Below are positions 22,997 through 33,300 of a stretch of 43,234 nucleotides of DNA, one piece after another. Origin of the DNA: a virus. The notes beneath the pieces are model-generated. The model was not told where the DNA came from, ran no database searches, and saw nothing but the letters and a program-made list of their open reading frames with translations. The position numbers were made by a program, and so were the translations under genes. Where the stretch lies: positions 1 through 43,234 of the IMG/VR virus record IMGVR_UViG_3300046168_000053; one strand, given 5' to 3'. Within the stretch, counting starts at the first letter, position 1. Each line of letters begins with the position of its first letter.

Positions 22997-23697
22997 TACA
23001 AATTCCTTTCTTGCATATCGCCAAAGACCGCACCCGCGATTTTCCAGAACTTTTCAACCATTCCCTTTGGATCACCATCGGCAAAGTCTAATGTAACTTC
23101 AAAGTCACCCGCATGATGGTAACCAATAGCACTAGGGTTGGAGTAGAGGGGACTAAGTCCCGCCTTATCTACGATTGCGGAAATGTGGTTCTGCCTAGCA
23201 TCCTCAATCTTAGCATCGATTTTATCTTGATCCTTAAGGTTTCCTACCTTCACATTTTCTGGCTTGAAAGCGGGTGCTTGTGCCTCAATCAATTCAATTG
23301 ATTTTGGCTCAGTCTCAATGTCAAATCGAGTACACCTTTCGGATTTCACGAGTCCATAAGTTTTCGCTTGAAAATGATAAATATCTGAGACCAATTGAAC
23401 ATCGTGCGTAAGGTACTCAATTTGATCCTGTCGGTTCATCTGGTAAAAGAATTTACCGTTTCCAGATTTACCCTCTAGTCCATATGCCTTCGCTAAGTTG
23501 TCTAGAGAAATCATTTCGCCAAATTTACCCATCCCATCAATTATCATGGTGTCACTGTAAACATCTGGGTAAAACTTGCCTTTACCTCTACCCAAGGGTG
23601 TAAGGTAATTAGGCACTTCAATGCCATTGTATGAACTCCATTTTATTAAATAGGGAATGTCAAAACCGATGATGTTATGTCCGACTAATCTACCCAT
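22996..23697 (-). CDS. 3'-5' exonuclease (DEDD family) with circularly permuted motif order, 233 aa
   Basis: The family has Exo I (FDIET) near the N-terminus, then a KxGNLKD segment and ...IGY, then Exo II (GHNIxGFD) and Exo III (YLxxDV). Here the order is Exo II GHNIIGFDIPYL (6-17), Exo III YLTHDV (95-100), then Exo I RFDIETE (124-130), NVKVGNLKD (148-156), AIGY (190-193) and KFWKI (216-220). All four acidic residues are present (D126, E128, D13, D99). The new termini lie between the segments KFWK and GHN that adjoin in relatives. The frame is uninterrupted and overlaps both neighbours. Likely proofreading or recombination exonuclease. Confidence 0.75.
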   Translation of the reverse strand: MGRLVGHNIIGFDIPYLIKWSSYNGIEVPNYLTPLGRGKGKFYPDVYSDTMIIDGMGKFGEMISLDNLAKAYGLEGKSGNGKFFYQMNRQDQIEYLTHDVQLVSDIYHFQAKTYGLVKSERCTRFDIETEPKSIELIEAQAPAFKPENVKVGNLKDQDKIDAKIEDARQNHISAIVDKAGLSPLYSNPSAIGYHHAGDFEVTLDFADGDPKGMVEKFWKIAGAVFGDMQERNL

Positions 23698-24325
23698 TTT
23701 CTGCCCTCCATTGTTCAGCTTGGTTCGTAAGGGTGGATGATTTTGTTTTCAAAAACTTTTCGTTCCTATCATTTTTGGCATCTTGTGGTATGTAGGAAAT
23801 ACCATTTGCCCAATCCTCAATCTTTAGCTCAACCAATTTATCTTGGCATCTTTCTACTAACGATTTTGTTGGTATAGGTTTAGCCTTTGGTTTTGGTGTA
23901 GGTTTACTTAAAACACCATCTGTATCCTCCTCACTGACGAGGGCAAACACTGTAGCTAAAGCATATCTTTTTGCGTAAGTAATAGAGCAACCGTGTGCTT
24001 GGTTTGAGTTCATGCCTCGTGCCTCTTCGACAGGCATCGTGAAGTAACTCGGTTGTGTCCTTTGCCCACTCTTGTGGATAATAAAAGTCTCCACTGAAAT
24101 GTGATTGTCAATATCGACATAACTTAGATTTTGCTCAAACCAGAGACCGTGCTTTGGTAGGACATTTCTCAAGATCGTAACGATCTGATCCAATCCTGCG
24201 TATCGGTAATTATGTCCCTTCGTGTCTTTGACTGGGTTCGTGAGTTCCGCTTGTGCCAAAATAATAGCAGGATAGATTTCCGAATAAGAAATCGTGTGAT
24301 CGTGAATAATAGTTTTTTCATCCAT
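23690..24325 (-). CDS. ERF-family single-strand annealing protein, 211 aa
   Basis: N-terminal two thirds match the ERF plan: YPAIILAQAELTNPVKDTKG, then YRYAGLDQIVTILRNVLPKHGL, a central THEAKRYALATVF-type segment (here SITYAKRYALATVFALV), and the acidic EEDTDG. The C-terminal part is a Pro/Lys-rich linker and a small tail. ERF proteins pair complementary ssDNA and circularise or recombine phage DNA. It fits with the exonuclease, SSB-like and resolvase genes beside it. Confidence 0.8.
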   Translation of the reverse strand: MDEKTIIHDHTISYSEIYPAIILAQAELTNPVKDTKGHNYRYAGLDQIVTILRNVLPKHGLWFEQNLSYVDIDNHISVETFIIHKSGQRTQPSYFTMPVEEARGMNSNQAHGCSITYAKRYALATVFALVSEEDTDGVLSKPTPKPKAKPIPTKSLVERCQDKLVELKIEDWANGISYIPQDAKNDRNEKFLKTKSSTLTNQAEQWRAENG

Positions 24326-24326
24326 T

Positions 24327-24638
24327 TTAATTTTGATTTAGTAGTTGTAGTAGATCGTCCAATCTGAGCGTAATCAGATTTTCAGAGTTGTTCTTTCGGT
24401 GGATTACGCAGGGTGGTTTCTCACCCTTTGAATCCGAAATTGCTTGTGTCATTGCTTGGTAAAGATTGAGCTTTTCTACCCTCTTTGCCTCGATGTGAAA
24501 TGGGAATGTAGAGACCACATCTGGGTCACCATTTGCACCGCAGTACTGTTGTCCCCTGCGACTGGGAAATCCGTTTTCATTTAGGATGTGCGAAATCTCC
24601 CGCTCATACCTTGCCCCCTTTGCTCTACTATTTGTCAT
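24327..24638 (-). CDS. Holliday-junction-resolvase-like PDDEXK nuclease, 103 aa
   Basis: GARYEREISHILNENGFP..., then NGDPDVVSTFPFHIEAKRVEKL gives the E...PD...ExK residues of archaeal-type (Hjc-like) resolvases and of the small phage endonucleases of the same plan. ending with HRKNNSENLITLRLDDLLQLL. It probably resolves branched DNA during recombination and packaging. One base separates it from the ERF start. Confidence 0.75.
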   Translation of the reverse strand: MTNSRAKGARYEREISHILNENGFPSRRGQQYCGANGDPDVVSTFPFHIEAKRVEKLNLYQAMTQAISDSKGEKPPCVIHRKNNSENLITLRLDDLLQLLNQN

Positions 24639-24843
24639 TGTTTTCGATCCTTTCTGCTAGGTCTGCGTACAAGTCACCTATGTAGTCAGTGAATTCCTCA
24701 ACAGTACCCTTCCACTTGCCTCCAGTTTTAATTGTCAGTTCCCCCTCGGAATCAATGCTTAATGAAAGATTGTCAACCGACAGAGTAGAAGTAGTTAACG
24801 GTATAGCCACAGGTATACCCTGCTTTTCTTTGATATAGATCAA
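24628..24843 (-). CDS. Small protein of unknown function, 71 aa
   Basis: MIYIKEKQGIPVAIPLTTST..., beta-rich N-terminal half and acidic helical end (YADLAERIENNDK). Overlaps the resolvase-like gene by 11 bases. It lies between integrase and recombination genes. No family recognised. Confidence 0.5.
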   Translation of the reverse strand: MIYIKEKQGIPVAIPLTTSTLSVDNLSLSIDSEGELTIKTGGKWKGTVEEFTDYIGDLYADLAERIENNDK

Positions 24844-24864
24844 TTAGTTACCCAATACTTTCCA

Positions 24865-25889
24865 CTACACCCTCAGATCGTTCTTGTGAGCAGTAAGGTC
24901 ACTATAGTACCTCTCGCACACTGCGACTGAGTTTCGGAGCGTTTTACTTGCGTGATATATACCCGCAGTGGTAGCCAACCTTGCTCCAAGGATTTTACGC
25001 AAACGGTGACAAGCCTTATTGTCAGTGATGCCTAAATCCTGCTTTAAGAATTTGACGAACCTCTTGTGCAATCTAAGTCCACCTTGATTACATTCTCATC
25101 ATAGGAGGCAGATGAGAAGTGTTCGTACAGTTTAAGGGAAATACCAACCTTCTCCACATGGTCAGTATTTTTTAATTTACTACGCTTGGTAGCAAAAGGG
25201 AGCAACAGAAAGTGTTGCCTATTGAAAGTGGTAAAATCTCCACCTTTGACTTGGTAAATTTCCGATGCCCTTAATCCTGCACCAAAAGCCAAAAGGTAGA
25301 TGTCGTAAAACACTGGATGTGCCTCACGATTTGCCTCAAAGAAAGATATTATTCTTTCAACCTCATTGTCATCAGTCGTAAAAGGTTGGGACACCGTGGA
25401 CTCTGCTATATAACTAATAAAATTCGCAAAGTGTCCAGTGTCCCAACCTTCCCTTTTGAACAACAACAAATTTCTTTTTGAGAAAAGTGATCGGATCTGC
25501 CTAATTTTGTGTGGCAGTCCGTATTTCTTAGCCCACTGTTCTGGCAAAGTCCTGCCAGTGTGATCAGTGTCTAGGAATGATTCAGTAGATTCATCTAGTG
25601 ACCTACCGTCTCTTTTAAAGAGGTCTTTTAAGTGACTTGCTGACTTTTTGCGAGTAGCTAATGCACCACCGCACTCGTCATTTCCAATAACCCAGTCTAG
25701 AAATTCACGCACGGTAATTGTACCATCAGCTTTTCTGATGGTGCGAGTTACAATGTCATGGATATCGGATTCTGTTAATTCTTCAAATGGGCAATTTAAA
25801 GCAACACGGTAAGACTGATTCTTGTAATAAAATTTGAGAGATAACTTAGAATTTCGACATTCAATAGAGATGTCGATGGGTAAATTCAA
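24865..25889 (-). CDS. int: Tyrosine-recombinase integrase, 341 aa, one-base frame break
   Basis: The first frame carries an N-terminal arm/SAM-like region and the catalytic Arg in GAGLRASEIYQVKGGD, then the Lys hairpin (TKRSKLKN). It stops after an unlikely C-terminus. The second frame, open from about 25098, gives ACHRLRKILGARLA (His and second Arg) and the Tyr of VAVCERYYSDL. Restoring one missing base within about 25044-25098 gives 341 residues, the usual integrase size. No slippery heptamer is visible. The upstream attP (25960-26010) supports function in site-specific integration. Defect or error cannot be separated. Confidence 0.75.
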
Positions 25890-25943
25890 GCCAATCGAAT
25901 AAGAGTCAATTTTGATCGAATGGCAACCAAAACCATCTCCACT

Positions 25944-25959
25944 TTCCCCGCGAGGGGAA
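25944..25959. repeat. Short inverted repeat beside attP
   Basis: TTCCCC-GCGA-GGGGAA, six-base arms, directly after the CCA end of the tRNA-like segment. It may be an integrase or excisionase site, or a remnant of a host tRNA terminator (no T-tract visible). Confidence 0.45.
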
Positions 25960-26010
25960 TGGAGGCGCGGGTGAGAATCGAACTCACGAATAGGAGATTT
26001 GCAGTCCCTC
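25960..26010 (-). other. attP: attP core: 3' half of a tRNA-Cys gene
   Basis: Minus-strand reading from about 26008 to 25960 gives CTGCAAA (anticodon loop with GCA), a short variable region, a perfect T arm GTGAG-TTCGATT-CTCAC, then CCGCGCC, T and CCA, the acceptor 3' strand, discriminator U and CCA of tRNA-Cys. The matching GGCGCGG 5' strand is absent, so it is not a complete tRNA. Phages that integrate in tRNA genes carry just this 3' piece to restore the gene. It lies 71 bases upstream of the integrase start. Confidence 0.75.
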
Positions 26011-26080
26011 GGTACGCACTATTGGTTCAGTTGGCATCAGTAATTAAAGTTAATAGAGGTTAATTCGTATAGGTCAAGAA

Positions 26081-26260
26081 TTATTTTAATTGGTAGTGTA
26101 TTTCGTTATGTTTCTTGTGAACCAATATTCCGTTTTCAGTCAATCGATAGTTTGACCAACATTCCTTTTCAAGTCGGTTACTTTTCTCTAATGAGTAGTT
26201 GTTACAAACATCGTATAAAACTTTTCCTTCAGCTATAAGTTTAATAATTTTTTCTTTCAT
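26081..26260 (-). CDS. Small protein, 59 aa
   Basis: ATG at 26258-26260 is preceded by GGAG ten bases upstream, in the same GGAGACCAA context as the next gene upstream. The frame reads MKEKIIKLIAEGKVLYDVCN... to a TAA at 26081, mixed alpha/beta with a His/Lys-rich end. Not otherwise recognised. It is the last gene before the attP region. Confidence 0.5.
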   Translation of the reverse strand: MKEKIIKLIAEGKVLYDVCNNYSLEKSNRLEKECWSNYRLTENGILVHKKHNEIHYQLK

Positions 26261-26273
26261 GTTATTGGTCTCC

Positions 26274-26606
26274 TTAGCTGAGTTTAATATTATTAAGTAG
26301 GATTTCTATTGGTGAAAAAGTTTTAAGGATATTGGTGAAACGAATGTCCTTGGTCTGAGCTTTGGCAATTCTGCGGTATCTGCAAAAGGTGACCCTATCC
26401 TCTTCACTCAATGAGTCATACCACTCTTCATCAATATCTCCATCGACAAGAAAAGAATTATGGGAGTCCACATATTTTGTATTCTCATCTGCCCAACCTT
26501 CATTCCCCCAATCTATTTCAGCGGAGAAACAAATTCTACCACCATCTACATAAATGTGCGTTGCTACTGAATCGAGAGTTGCGAGATGTTTTTTAGTAAT
26601 GTTCAT
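26274..26606 (-). CDS. Small acidic protein, 110 aa
   Basis: MNITKKHLATLDSVATHIYV..., with an acidic, aromatic middle (EIDWGNEGWADENTKYVDSH) that may bind DNA mimetically. Ribosome site GGAG with GGAGACCAACCAC before the ATG. No family recognised. Neighbours are small genes preceding the integrase. Confidence 0.5.
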   Translation of the reverse strand: MNITKKHLATLDSVATHIYVDGGRICFSAEIDWGNEGWADENTKYVDSHNSFLVDGDIDEEWYDSLSEEDRVTFCRYRRIAKAQTKDIRFTNILKTFSPIEILLNNIKLS

Positions 26607-26619
26607 GTGGTTGGTCTCC

Positions 26620-26817
26620 TTAGTTGGTTAAATTTTTGTAGAATATTTCTCGCACAATGCTTTTCGCCCTTGCAATTACATTTTCATTAAAAGTAACACT
26701 AGCATCTAAAGTGTCACCATTGTGATTTAAGACTTGGTAGAATGTACCATTAATACGATCACTAATAGTGATAGTTTTGCGTTTGCGATTAATTTTAAAA
26801 GTCAATGCGTTGTTCAT
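26620..26817 (-). CDS. First gene of the early block, 65 aa
   Basis: MNNALTFKINRKRKTITISDR..., strand-rich, ending VREIFYKNLTN. It begins at the ATG of upstream module copy 4, so it is probably the first gene of the early transcript. Not recognised by family. Confidence 0.55.
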   Translation of the reverse strand: MNNALTFKINRKRKTITISDRINGTFYQVLNHNGDTLDASVTFNENVIARAKSIVREIFYKNLTN

Positions 26818-26883
26818 GATTAAGACACTAATTTAATTTATTGCTTAATACAAGAACTAAATGAAGAAATCTCGTGTCATAAA
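26815..26883 (-). promoter_or_regulatory. Two-part upstream module, copy 4
   Basis: Minus strand: TTTATGACAC at 26883-26874, CTTGTATTAA at 26854-26845, and TAGTGTCTTAATCATG at 26830-26815 ending in the start of the 65-residue gene. It keeps box order and shares CTAAATGAA next to the second box with copy 3. Intergenic, directly upstream of the integration/replication block. Confidence 0.55.
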
Positions 26884-26938
26884 CTTTACTGACTGTTTAA
26901 ACAATCAGCATGAAACGCTAGAAGTCGCTTAGATACTA

Positions 26939-27148
26939 CTAGTTGTAAGTGTCAACAGGTGCTTCTTGCGGTGCGTCAGTAGGTGCTGAACCAGTGGTTG
27001 TACCTCCCGCATCTGGAACATTGTCTGGTGCAGTAGGTTGTGGGTTATTTAGTACTGGTGCAACTGGAGGGTCTGGTTGTGCATATTTACTTTTAACGGC
27101 TAAAGCTCCAGTGTTTCCATGATAATTCCAACTATTTGTATCGCTCAT
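26939..27148 (-). CDS. Pro/Ala-rich small protein, 69 aa
   Basis: MSDTNSWNYHGNTGALAVKS..., with a Pro/Asp/Thr-rich disordered middle (QPDPPVAPVLNNPQPTAPDN). It starts 17 bases inside the previous gene and ends the late block. A virion-associated or ejected peptide is possible. No family recognised. Confidence 0.45.
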   Translation of the reverse strand: MSDTNSWNYHGNTGALAVKSKYAQPDPPVAPVLNNPQPTAPDNVPDAGGTTTGSAPTDAPQEAPVDTYN

Positions 27149-27341
27149 TTTGATTTAAATTTTCTTTATTAACAGAACTTTGTTCTGGTTTTACATTAGG
27201 TAAAGTTTTAGCAACATTCATTGCAATAATTGAGTCACTCTTAGAACCAAAAACGCTAAGTTTCTCGTTATATTTATCGCCAAAAAGTTCTTTTAATTCC
27301 TTGGCACGGTCTTGGTATTTTTCAAATGAACTCTTTTTCAT
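27132..27341 (-). CDS. Small charged protein, 69 aa
   Basis: MKKSSFEKYQDRAKELKELF..., basic and helical, then Gln/Asn-rich. Start overlaps the TGA of the giant polyvalent-protein gene (ATGA). Probably produced together with that internal virion protein. Function unknown. Confidence 0.5.
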   Translation of the reverse strand: MKKSSFEKYQDRAKELKELFGDKYNEKLSVFGSKSDSIIAMNVAKTLPNVKPEQSSVNKENLNQNERYK

Positions 27342-30300
27342 TTTATAATAGTACCAGTTTTGCTTGGTTTATTAAAGTAAGAATTCTTTTTTATTCCATA
27401 ACTCTTTCTCGACTTAGGTGAATTTAGTTCCATTTTCTTTTGGTCACCTAATAAAGCTTCAGCTTGCTTGTTCCATGCCTTCTCTTGGAAATATAGTGAC
27501 CCACTCTCAAATCCTTTGTCCTGTGGACGAAATGCCCACAATAAATTCTTTTTCTGAGTTTGAGTAATTTTTGCTTTAGGGTCTGATGCTCGTTTGAACA
27601 GTTTTTTATTTAACTCCTTACCCTTTCTTTTGACAGGCTTATATTTGCCCGCAAACATCACATTTATTTCTTCCTTTAAACGCTTGTTACCATCTTTATC
27701 CAACATTCCTTCGATGGTCATTAAATCCACACCCTCCTTGACCGTTGCTTTCGCATCATCTCTTTGCTTGGATGAAATATAATCACCCTTTGATGCTCTG
27801 TACGCTTGATCAATAATTCGTTGCTCACGGTCTAAGACTTCTGGCAATCCATCAAATTTCCTGCCTTGTGCAGATTTAACTTTGTGCTTTAAGAGTGTAA
27901 ATATATCTCGCCCAAAGCTTGTCCTTGCAGTGTCCTTTGAGAACTGAACTGCATTTTCTGGGTCTGGTCTGGAATATTTATCCGCAATCATAACATCGAA
28001 ATTAATTTCAGTGACTCCATGACTGTCCATGATCTTCTCGATTGCCGATATATTATTTTTTACCTCACTGTTTAAACGGTCTGGTTTGTAGTACAAGTCC
28101 GCAATAAACATACCCTGTTTTGAGTCCGTAAATCCAGTGAGAAAAGTGTCACCATCAGAGTCCTGCAACTTTGATAAATCTGTAAAGAAGTCTGCTTTCT
28201 GTTTCTGAGTAAAACCTTGAGTGTTAAACACCACTGCTTCATTTAAAGTCGCACCACTATTAATTTCTTTTAGCGTAGGTTTTCTAAAAACATTACCATC
28301 GGCTTGATCCAGTGCTCTACTAATTTCCACCATTACGGTTGCCGTGTCCTTGGGGTCACCTCTAAGTGCGATTGTGATGTTGGGAGAGGTAACAGTCACA
28401 CCGTCCTCTGTGTACCCGCCATGACCTACCTTGACTTCCTCAATAAGAATTGGAACTTGTCGATTATCTGCAATTGATTGAATTTCGTCCCCCAGATTTT
28501 TCGCCACTGACATGGTTAAATCATTAACCCCCATTTTCGCCTCTTGAGCTTGCACTGCTTGTGCCTCCTTGCTCTTACCGTATGTAGTAACCTCAAACGG
28601 CAGATTCTGGGTGAAGGTTTTTGAATAAGTGTCATTGATTGCCCCCAAAATTGCCTGTGCTGATTTTGGTAATTTTTTCTCAACCCAAGAACCGTTCTTC
28701 CTTAATTCATTTACAGAATCATTTAGGTCTTTAAAACGGTCACCAAATAGCACTAAATTTTGGTTCGATGGCAATGGGTTATCTAGTTTCGTCAATGCCC
28801 ATAAAATCTCTTGAGCGTTTCTTGCGAGCAATTTATCTTTCCCAAAAAACTCAGCGTACCCTCGTGCATTTAGCGTATCTGCTAGTAACCCATCGACTGT
28901 CTGGTGTGCATCATACAGTGCTCCCCCACCCTTTGGTGTAAGACCGTCTTCATCGGCTACTCTATAAAATGAAAACTCTGGATATTTTCCTTGTGCATCT
29001 TTTTCAAACCCTTGTATTGAACGGTCTGCCCAAGTGTCTTCATTCCAGTATTTAAATCCATCGATTTGCAATGCGTTTGCTTGTTGGTGATTTAATTCAC
29101 TAGCATCCTTAATTCCTATTTCTCGCATTGCCCTTGCCCATTGAGAACTTGGACTGGGATTCATGTCTTTCCGTACACGGTGCTTCTCTACACTCCAGTG
29201 GAACGCATTTTTCTTTTGAAGGTTTGTGCGGTTCTTTTCAAAAACAAATGCAGGGTGTGCGTACCCTTTTCCTGCCATATCCCACATATCCACCGTAGCT
29301 AAACCATCTAGTGTTTTGTCCAGAAAAACTGTCTGCTCTGGTGACAGGATTTCATTTGGTTTTATGACACCCAAGGTAATCCCTGCTTTGCTTAATAAAG
29401 CATCGACATCGGCTTGCGTACCTTCCTGCTTTGCGATGGTAACAAGCTCGCTAAGACCGTTTAGATAAAAGTTTCTTACCTTGTCGCTTGCACCGATTGC
29501 TTTCTCATCCATGACCTCAAAGTGCTTACCGTTATCCCAATCGATTGCAGTTCGAGAGGATGCGATTTGTTGGTCAGTAGGATTAATCTTATGCCCACTG
29601 GGGGCACCGTGTGGTGACATCAAAGACCGTGCTGACTTGGTCATGTTTGCTGACACTGCTGACCTTGGTGACCCTAGTGCTAGAAACCTTAACTGTAAGT
29701 CTGCAACATCAAACAAGGTGCGGTTGGGGACTCTGGCAATGTCTGCCATTTGAAGTGCAGTCCTGCCCATGTCTGAATAAAAACTTGCAGTCCTCTTTGC
29801 GAAGTCTGGATATTTTTGCATGGTATACTCGATCTTATTCACCAGTTGGTGGAGCAGTTTTGTAACTGCTTTGTAAGATGGGAACATACCTTTCTTGTTT
29901 TTATTTACTATGCCCATCCGTGCCGACAGTGCCACTGAACCCTGCTGAGTATTGTCCGTGTAATCCTCCATTGTCAGTTTGGACTCTACCGCATTCTTGT
30001 CACCCTCCAGTGCCTTAATTTTTGGCTCAACACTCTCATGCAATGTTGCCCATTTAATTAAGTCATCCCATTCTTTTCCTAATAACTCACTTGGATTTTT
30101 ATCGTGATTATTTGCCAATAATTTTTTTTGCTCTGGGTTGAGTTCATCCAGTGCGATTTTATTTATCCGCACATCTTTCTCAAATGATTTAATGTGACCA
30201 TCTGCTTGGTCTGGCATATAATATTGCTCACCTTGCTTGCGTTGTTTAAACACTGCATCCTTTGCAAAAACTGCTCGTCCTACTTGAACGACTTGGCTTG

Positions 30301-33300
30301 AACTTTCAAGTGCTTGTCGATGATTATTTCTGTCATAAAAATATGAGTGGCGGGTTGGATCAAATCCGACTTGAGTCCAGTTGCCTTGCTCATTTTTTAA
30401 TGCAGTTTCTGCTAGTGCTATTGCATCTTGTTTACTTGTGGGATTCCAATCTCCCATGATCTGAGCAAATGGACTTTTTTGTTTACCTAGTGCTACCCCT
30501 AGAGCATCACCAAGACTCTCCTCAAATATCACATTATCAATTACCGCAACTGATTCATGTGCGATTGGTTGTTTCTTTGTATTATGAATTGTGGGAATCC
30601 ATACACCTTTGGAAGTGTAAGCAGGAATATCTAATCTCAGACCAACCCTTGTGCCTTTTTTAATATGTTTACCCTTACCAAGTCTTCCTTTCTTACGGTC
30701 TCCCGCAAGTGCATCAAGCATCTTACTTCTGGTAGCAGGAACAATATCTTTCTCAGTTAATTGATCTACTGGACGAAGATTATCTACACCTTGTGCATAT
30801 TCTTCTGGAGTTATTTGACCTTCATTTATGCCCCTCGCTTTCAACCTAAGTTGCGGACTCCGATCATCCTTAACTACTTTTTCTGGGCGAGGTGGTCTTA
30901 CTATCTCATCACCCTTTGGCATATAATTTAACTTCCTACCCTCTGGCACAAAAGCGGGTTCATATGATATAACTGTTGGTTTACCAACCGACCCAACCTC
31001 AATGTCGTGAAACATAAAACCAACATTATCATTAGGAGCATACATACCCAAGAATCCTTGGTTTTTTACAAAAGTCTCAAAAGCAGTTTGCCTACCCTTG
31101 CCAACAGTATTTCCTACCTCACCGTTACCCGCTTCATTGATTCCAGAATCTTTTACGAAATCTTCAAAATCACGAAGGAATTGATTTACATTATAATGCG
31201 GAGTTCCAGTCCATAAATTTTTTCCATCTATTCTCGTGTGATGCGGAAACTCTGTATTTAAACCTTGCTCTGCCTTGTAGTTGCTATCGCCAAAATAAAT
31301 TCTATCCGAATAAAGTTCACCGTAACTATTTTTGCGTAAACCCTCTGCACCTTTAATCCCACTACCGTGGAATTCAGTCTTTAAGACTCTTCGTCTGGTG
31401 GGAGAGTTTGGGTAGTGGATGAAGTCAATGAACCCATCTCCTCCTTCTCCAACTCTACCCTTCTCGCCTCGGACAGATAGGGATGATCCGTCATATTCAT
31501 ACCCATCCTTGAGACGATTTCCATTGCCTCTTCGTGGGTCAAGTTGTTGATAATTTCCTCGTAATTCGGTATCATAATCTATCGCTTTTAATGTTTCTGT
31601 TATGCTAAGTATACCATTTTTCTCTGCTAATTCAATTTCTTTTAAAATTCCTGCCTTACGAACCTTATCCATATTTATGGACTTATCACTATTAAATATA
31701 TTTTGCTTATTTAAAAATGCTTCCATCTTCATGTTGCCCTCAGTAGGACGGTACATGGGATATGGTTTAATTTTTGCAGTAGAAACACCAGAGTTCACAT
31801 CATCCAGTGGCATATAATTAACCTTTTCTACGGTTGCCTGTTTTCCCACTCCAGAGGAAGGCATATAGTTGTCGCGAATGTGTTTGTAATCAAAAACAAA
31901 ACCATCAGTCTTTGCTACAGATGCCCCAACTAATGCACCAAGGTCATAACTAACATAAGACTTTTTAAGACCATTATTTGGGTCTTTCATAAAAGCTTTG
32001 TGAGTAGGATTCTGGATACTGTCAGCATTCACATCCTTACCAAATGCCATAGTAAACAACTCATTCTCTCCCCTGCCTTGCGGATTTATTCTTCCCTCAG
32101 TGCCAGTTTTAGTAAATGTTTTTTTGGAATGTGCTGAAAAGTCTGACATGAATTGATCAATGTCACCCTTTATTAGTCCTGCCTTTGCTAGTACATCAAT
32201 ATTGTGGAGCACGACATCTTTATTAAATCCTACAACTTTTAAATTTGGGAAAACTTTTTTGCCTGTCTTTCTATTTCTCCTTGGATTTTTTGGAGACTGT
32301 TCAAAACCGTACAGTGCAACATTCCTTTGGTAGAATGGATTGTATCCATTAGCACCTGCCTTCCCTCCTGTTCTGTAACCAAAGGTAGTGTCTAATCTAC
32401 CGTCCACAATCTGCTGAAAATAATTTAACACTTGCCTTGCCATCGCAGGATTAGGTGCAGAATTAGCATACATATCGATGGTGGTAGGGTGTAAGTTCTG
32501 CCCTACATTTGCTTGTCCTATTCCCGCAAATTTCCCATCGAGGTCACTTCCGTATAAAGCTTCCTGTGCTTTCAACTCATCAAACATCTTCTGGTCTTTG
32601 ACTGTAAATGTTCCAACTTGAGTCATGTCCAATGACATACCGCCAAATAATTCTGTGAAACGGTCACCATCAGTCTGCCCCTTTCGAGGTTTAATTTTTG
32701 CCCCTATCTCTACCTCTTGTCCACGGTTCTCAACCATGTCTTTCCGTTCCTGTAAGAAATTCTTATAAAGGTTCGTAAGTGATTTGTTTTTCTGTGTGGC
32801 TTTCAGTATAGCATTACTAGGAGCATCTGCTCCAGTCTTCTTATTGACTATTCCAAAGTTGGCTAAAGTATTTCTTACTGCACCAAATAAATATGAACGA
32901 AATTGAGGTGTAAATTGTGCAAATGCATTTGGATTATCTTGGAACATAAACGCAAAATGTTCAGCACCAATTTCCTCCGCTAGGAGTGATGCATCCTGCA
33001 TAATTCTTTTCGCTTGTTTTGGGTCAGTGCTTTTTATTCGGTTGGCATATTCTTGAGCAAATGCCACTGCATCATCGTTTAATTTTATTGGGGACTGTGA
33101 ATTAATTTTCGCACCATTCTCATCAAAGAAATAAAATGGTGTGCCGTTAGGGTCTTCAAATGGTTCTAGTAATACCCTGCGAGTCACTGGGTCAGCACCA
33201 AGCATTTGAACAATATGGTCATGCCCTAATTCATGTGCGATTGTGTGTGTTGCCTCCTCGACACCAAGCTTTAATTTATCTCTATTGAGCACCATTGATC

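Noticed and set aside
25044-25098. Programmed -1 frameshift in integrase (IS3/IS1 style)
   Set aside because: No X XXY YYZ heptamer in the overlap, and the element is a phage rather than an insertion sequence.
25960-26040. Complete tRNA-Cys gene
   Set aside because: The 5' acceptor strand (GGCGCGG) and D arm are missing; only the 3' half is present, as expected of attP.
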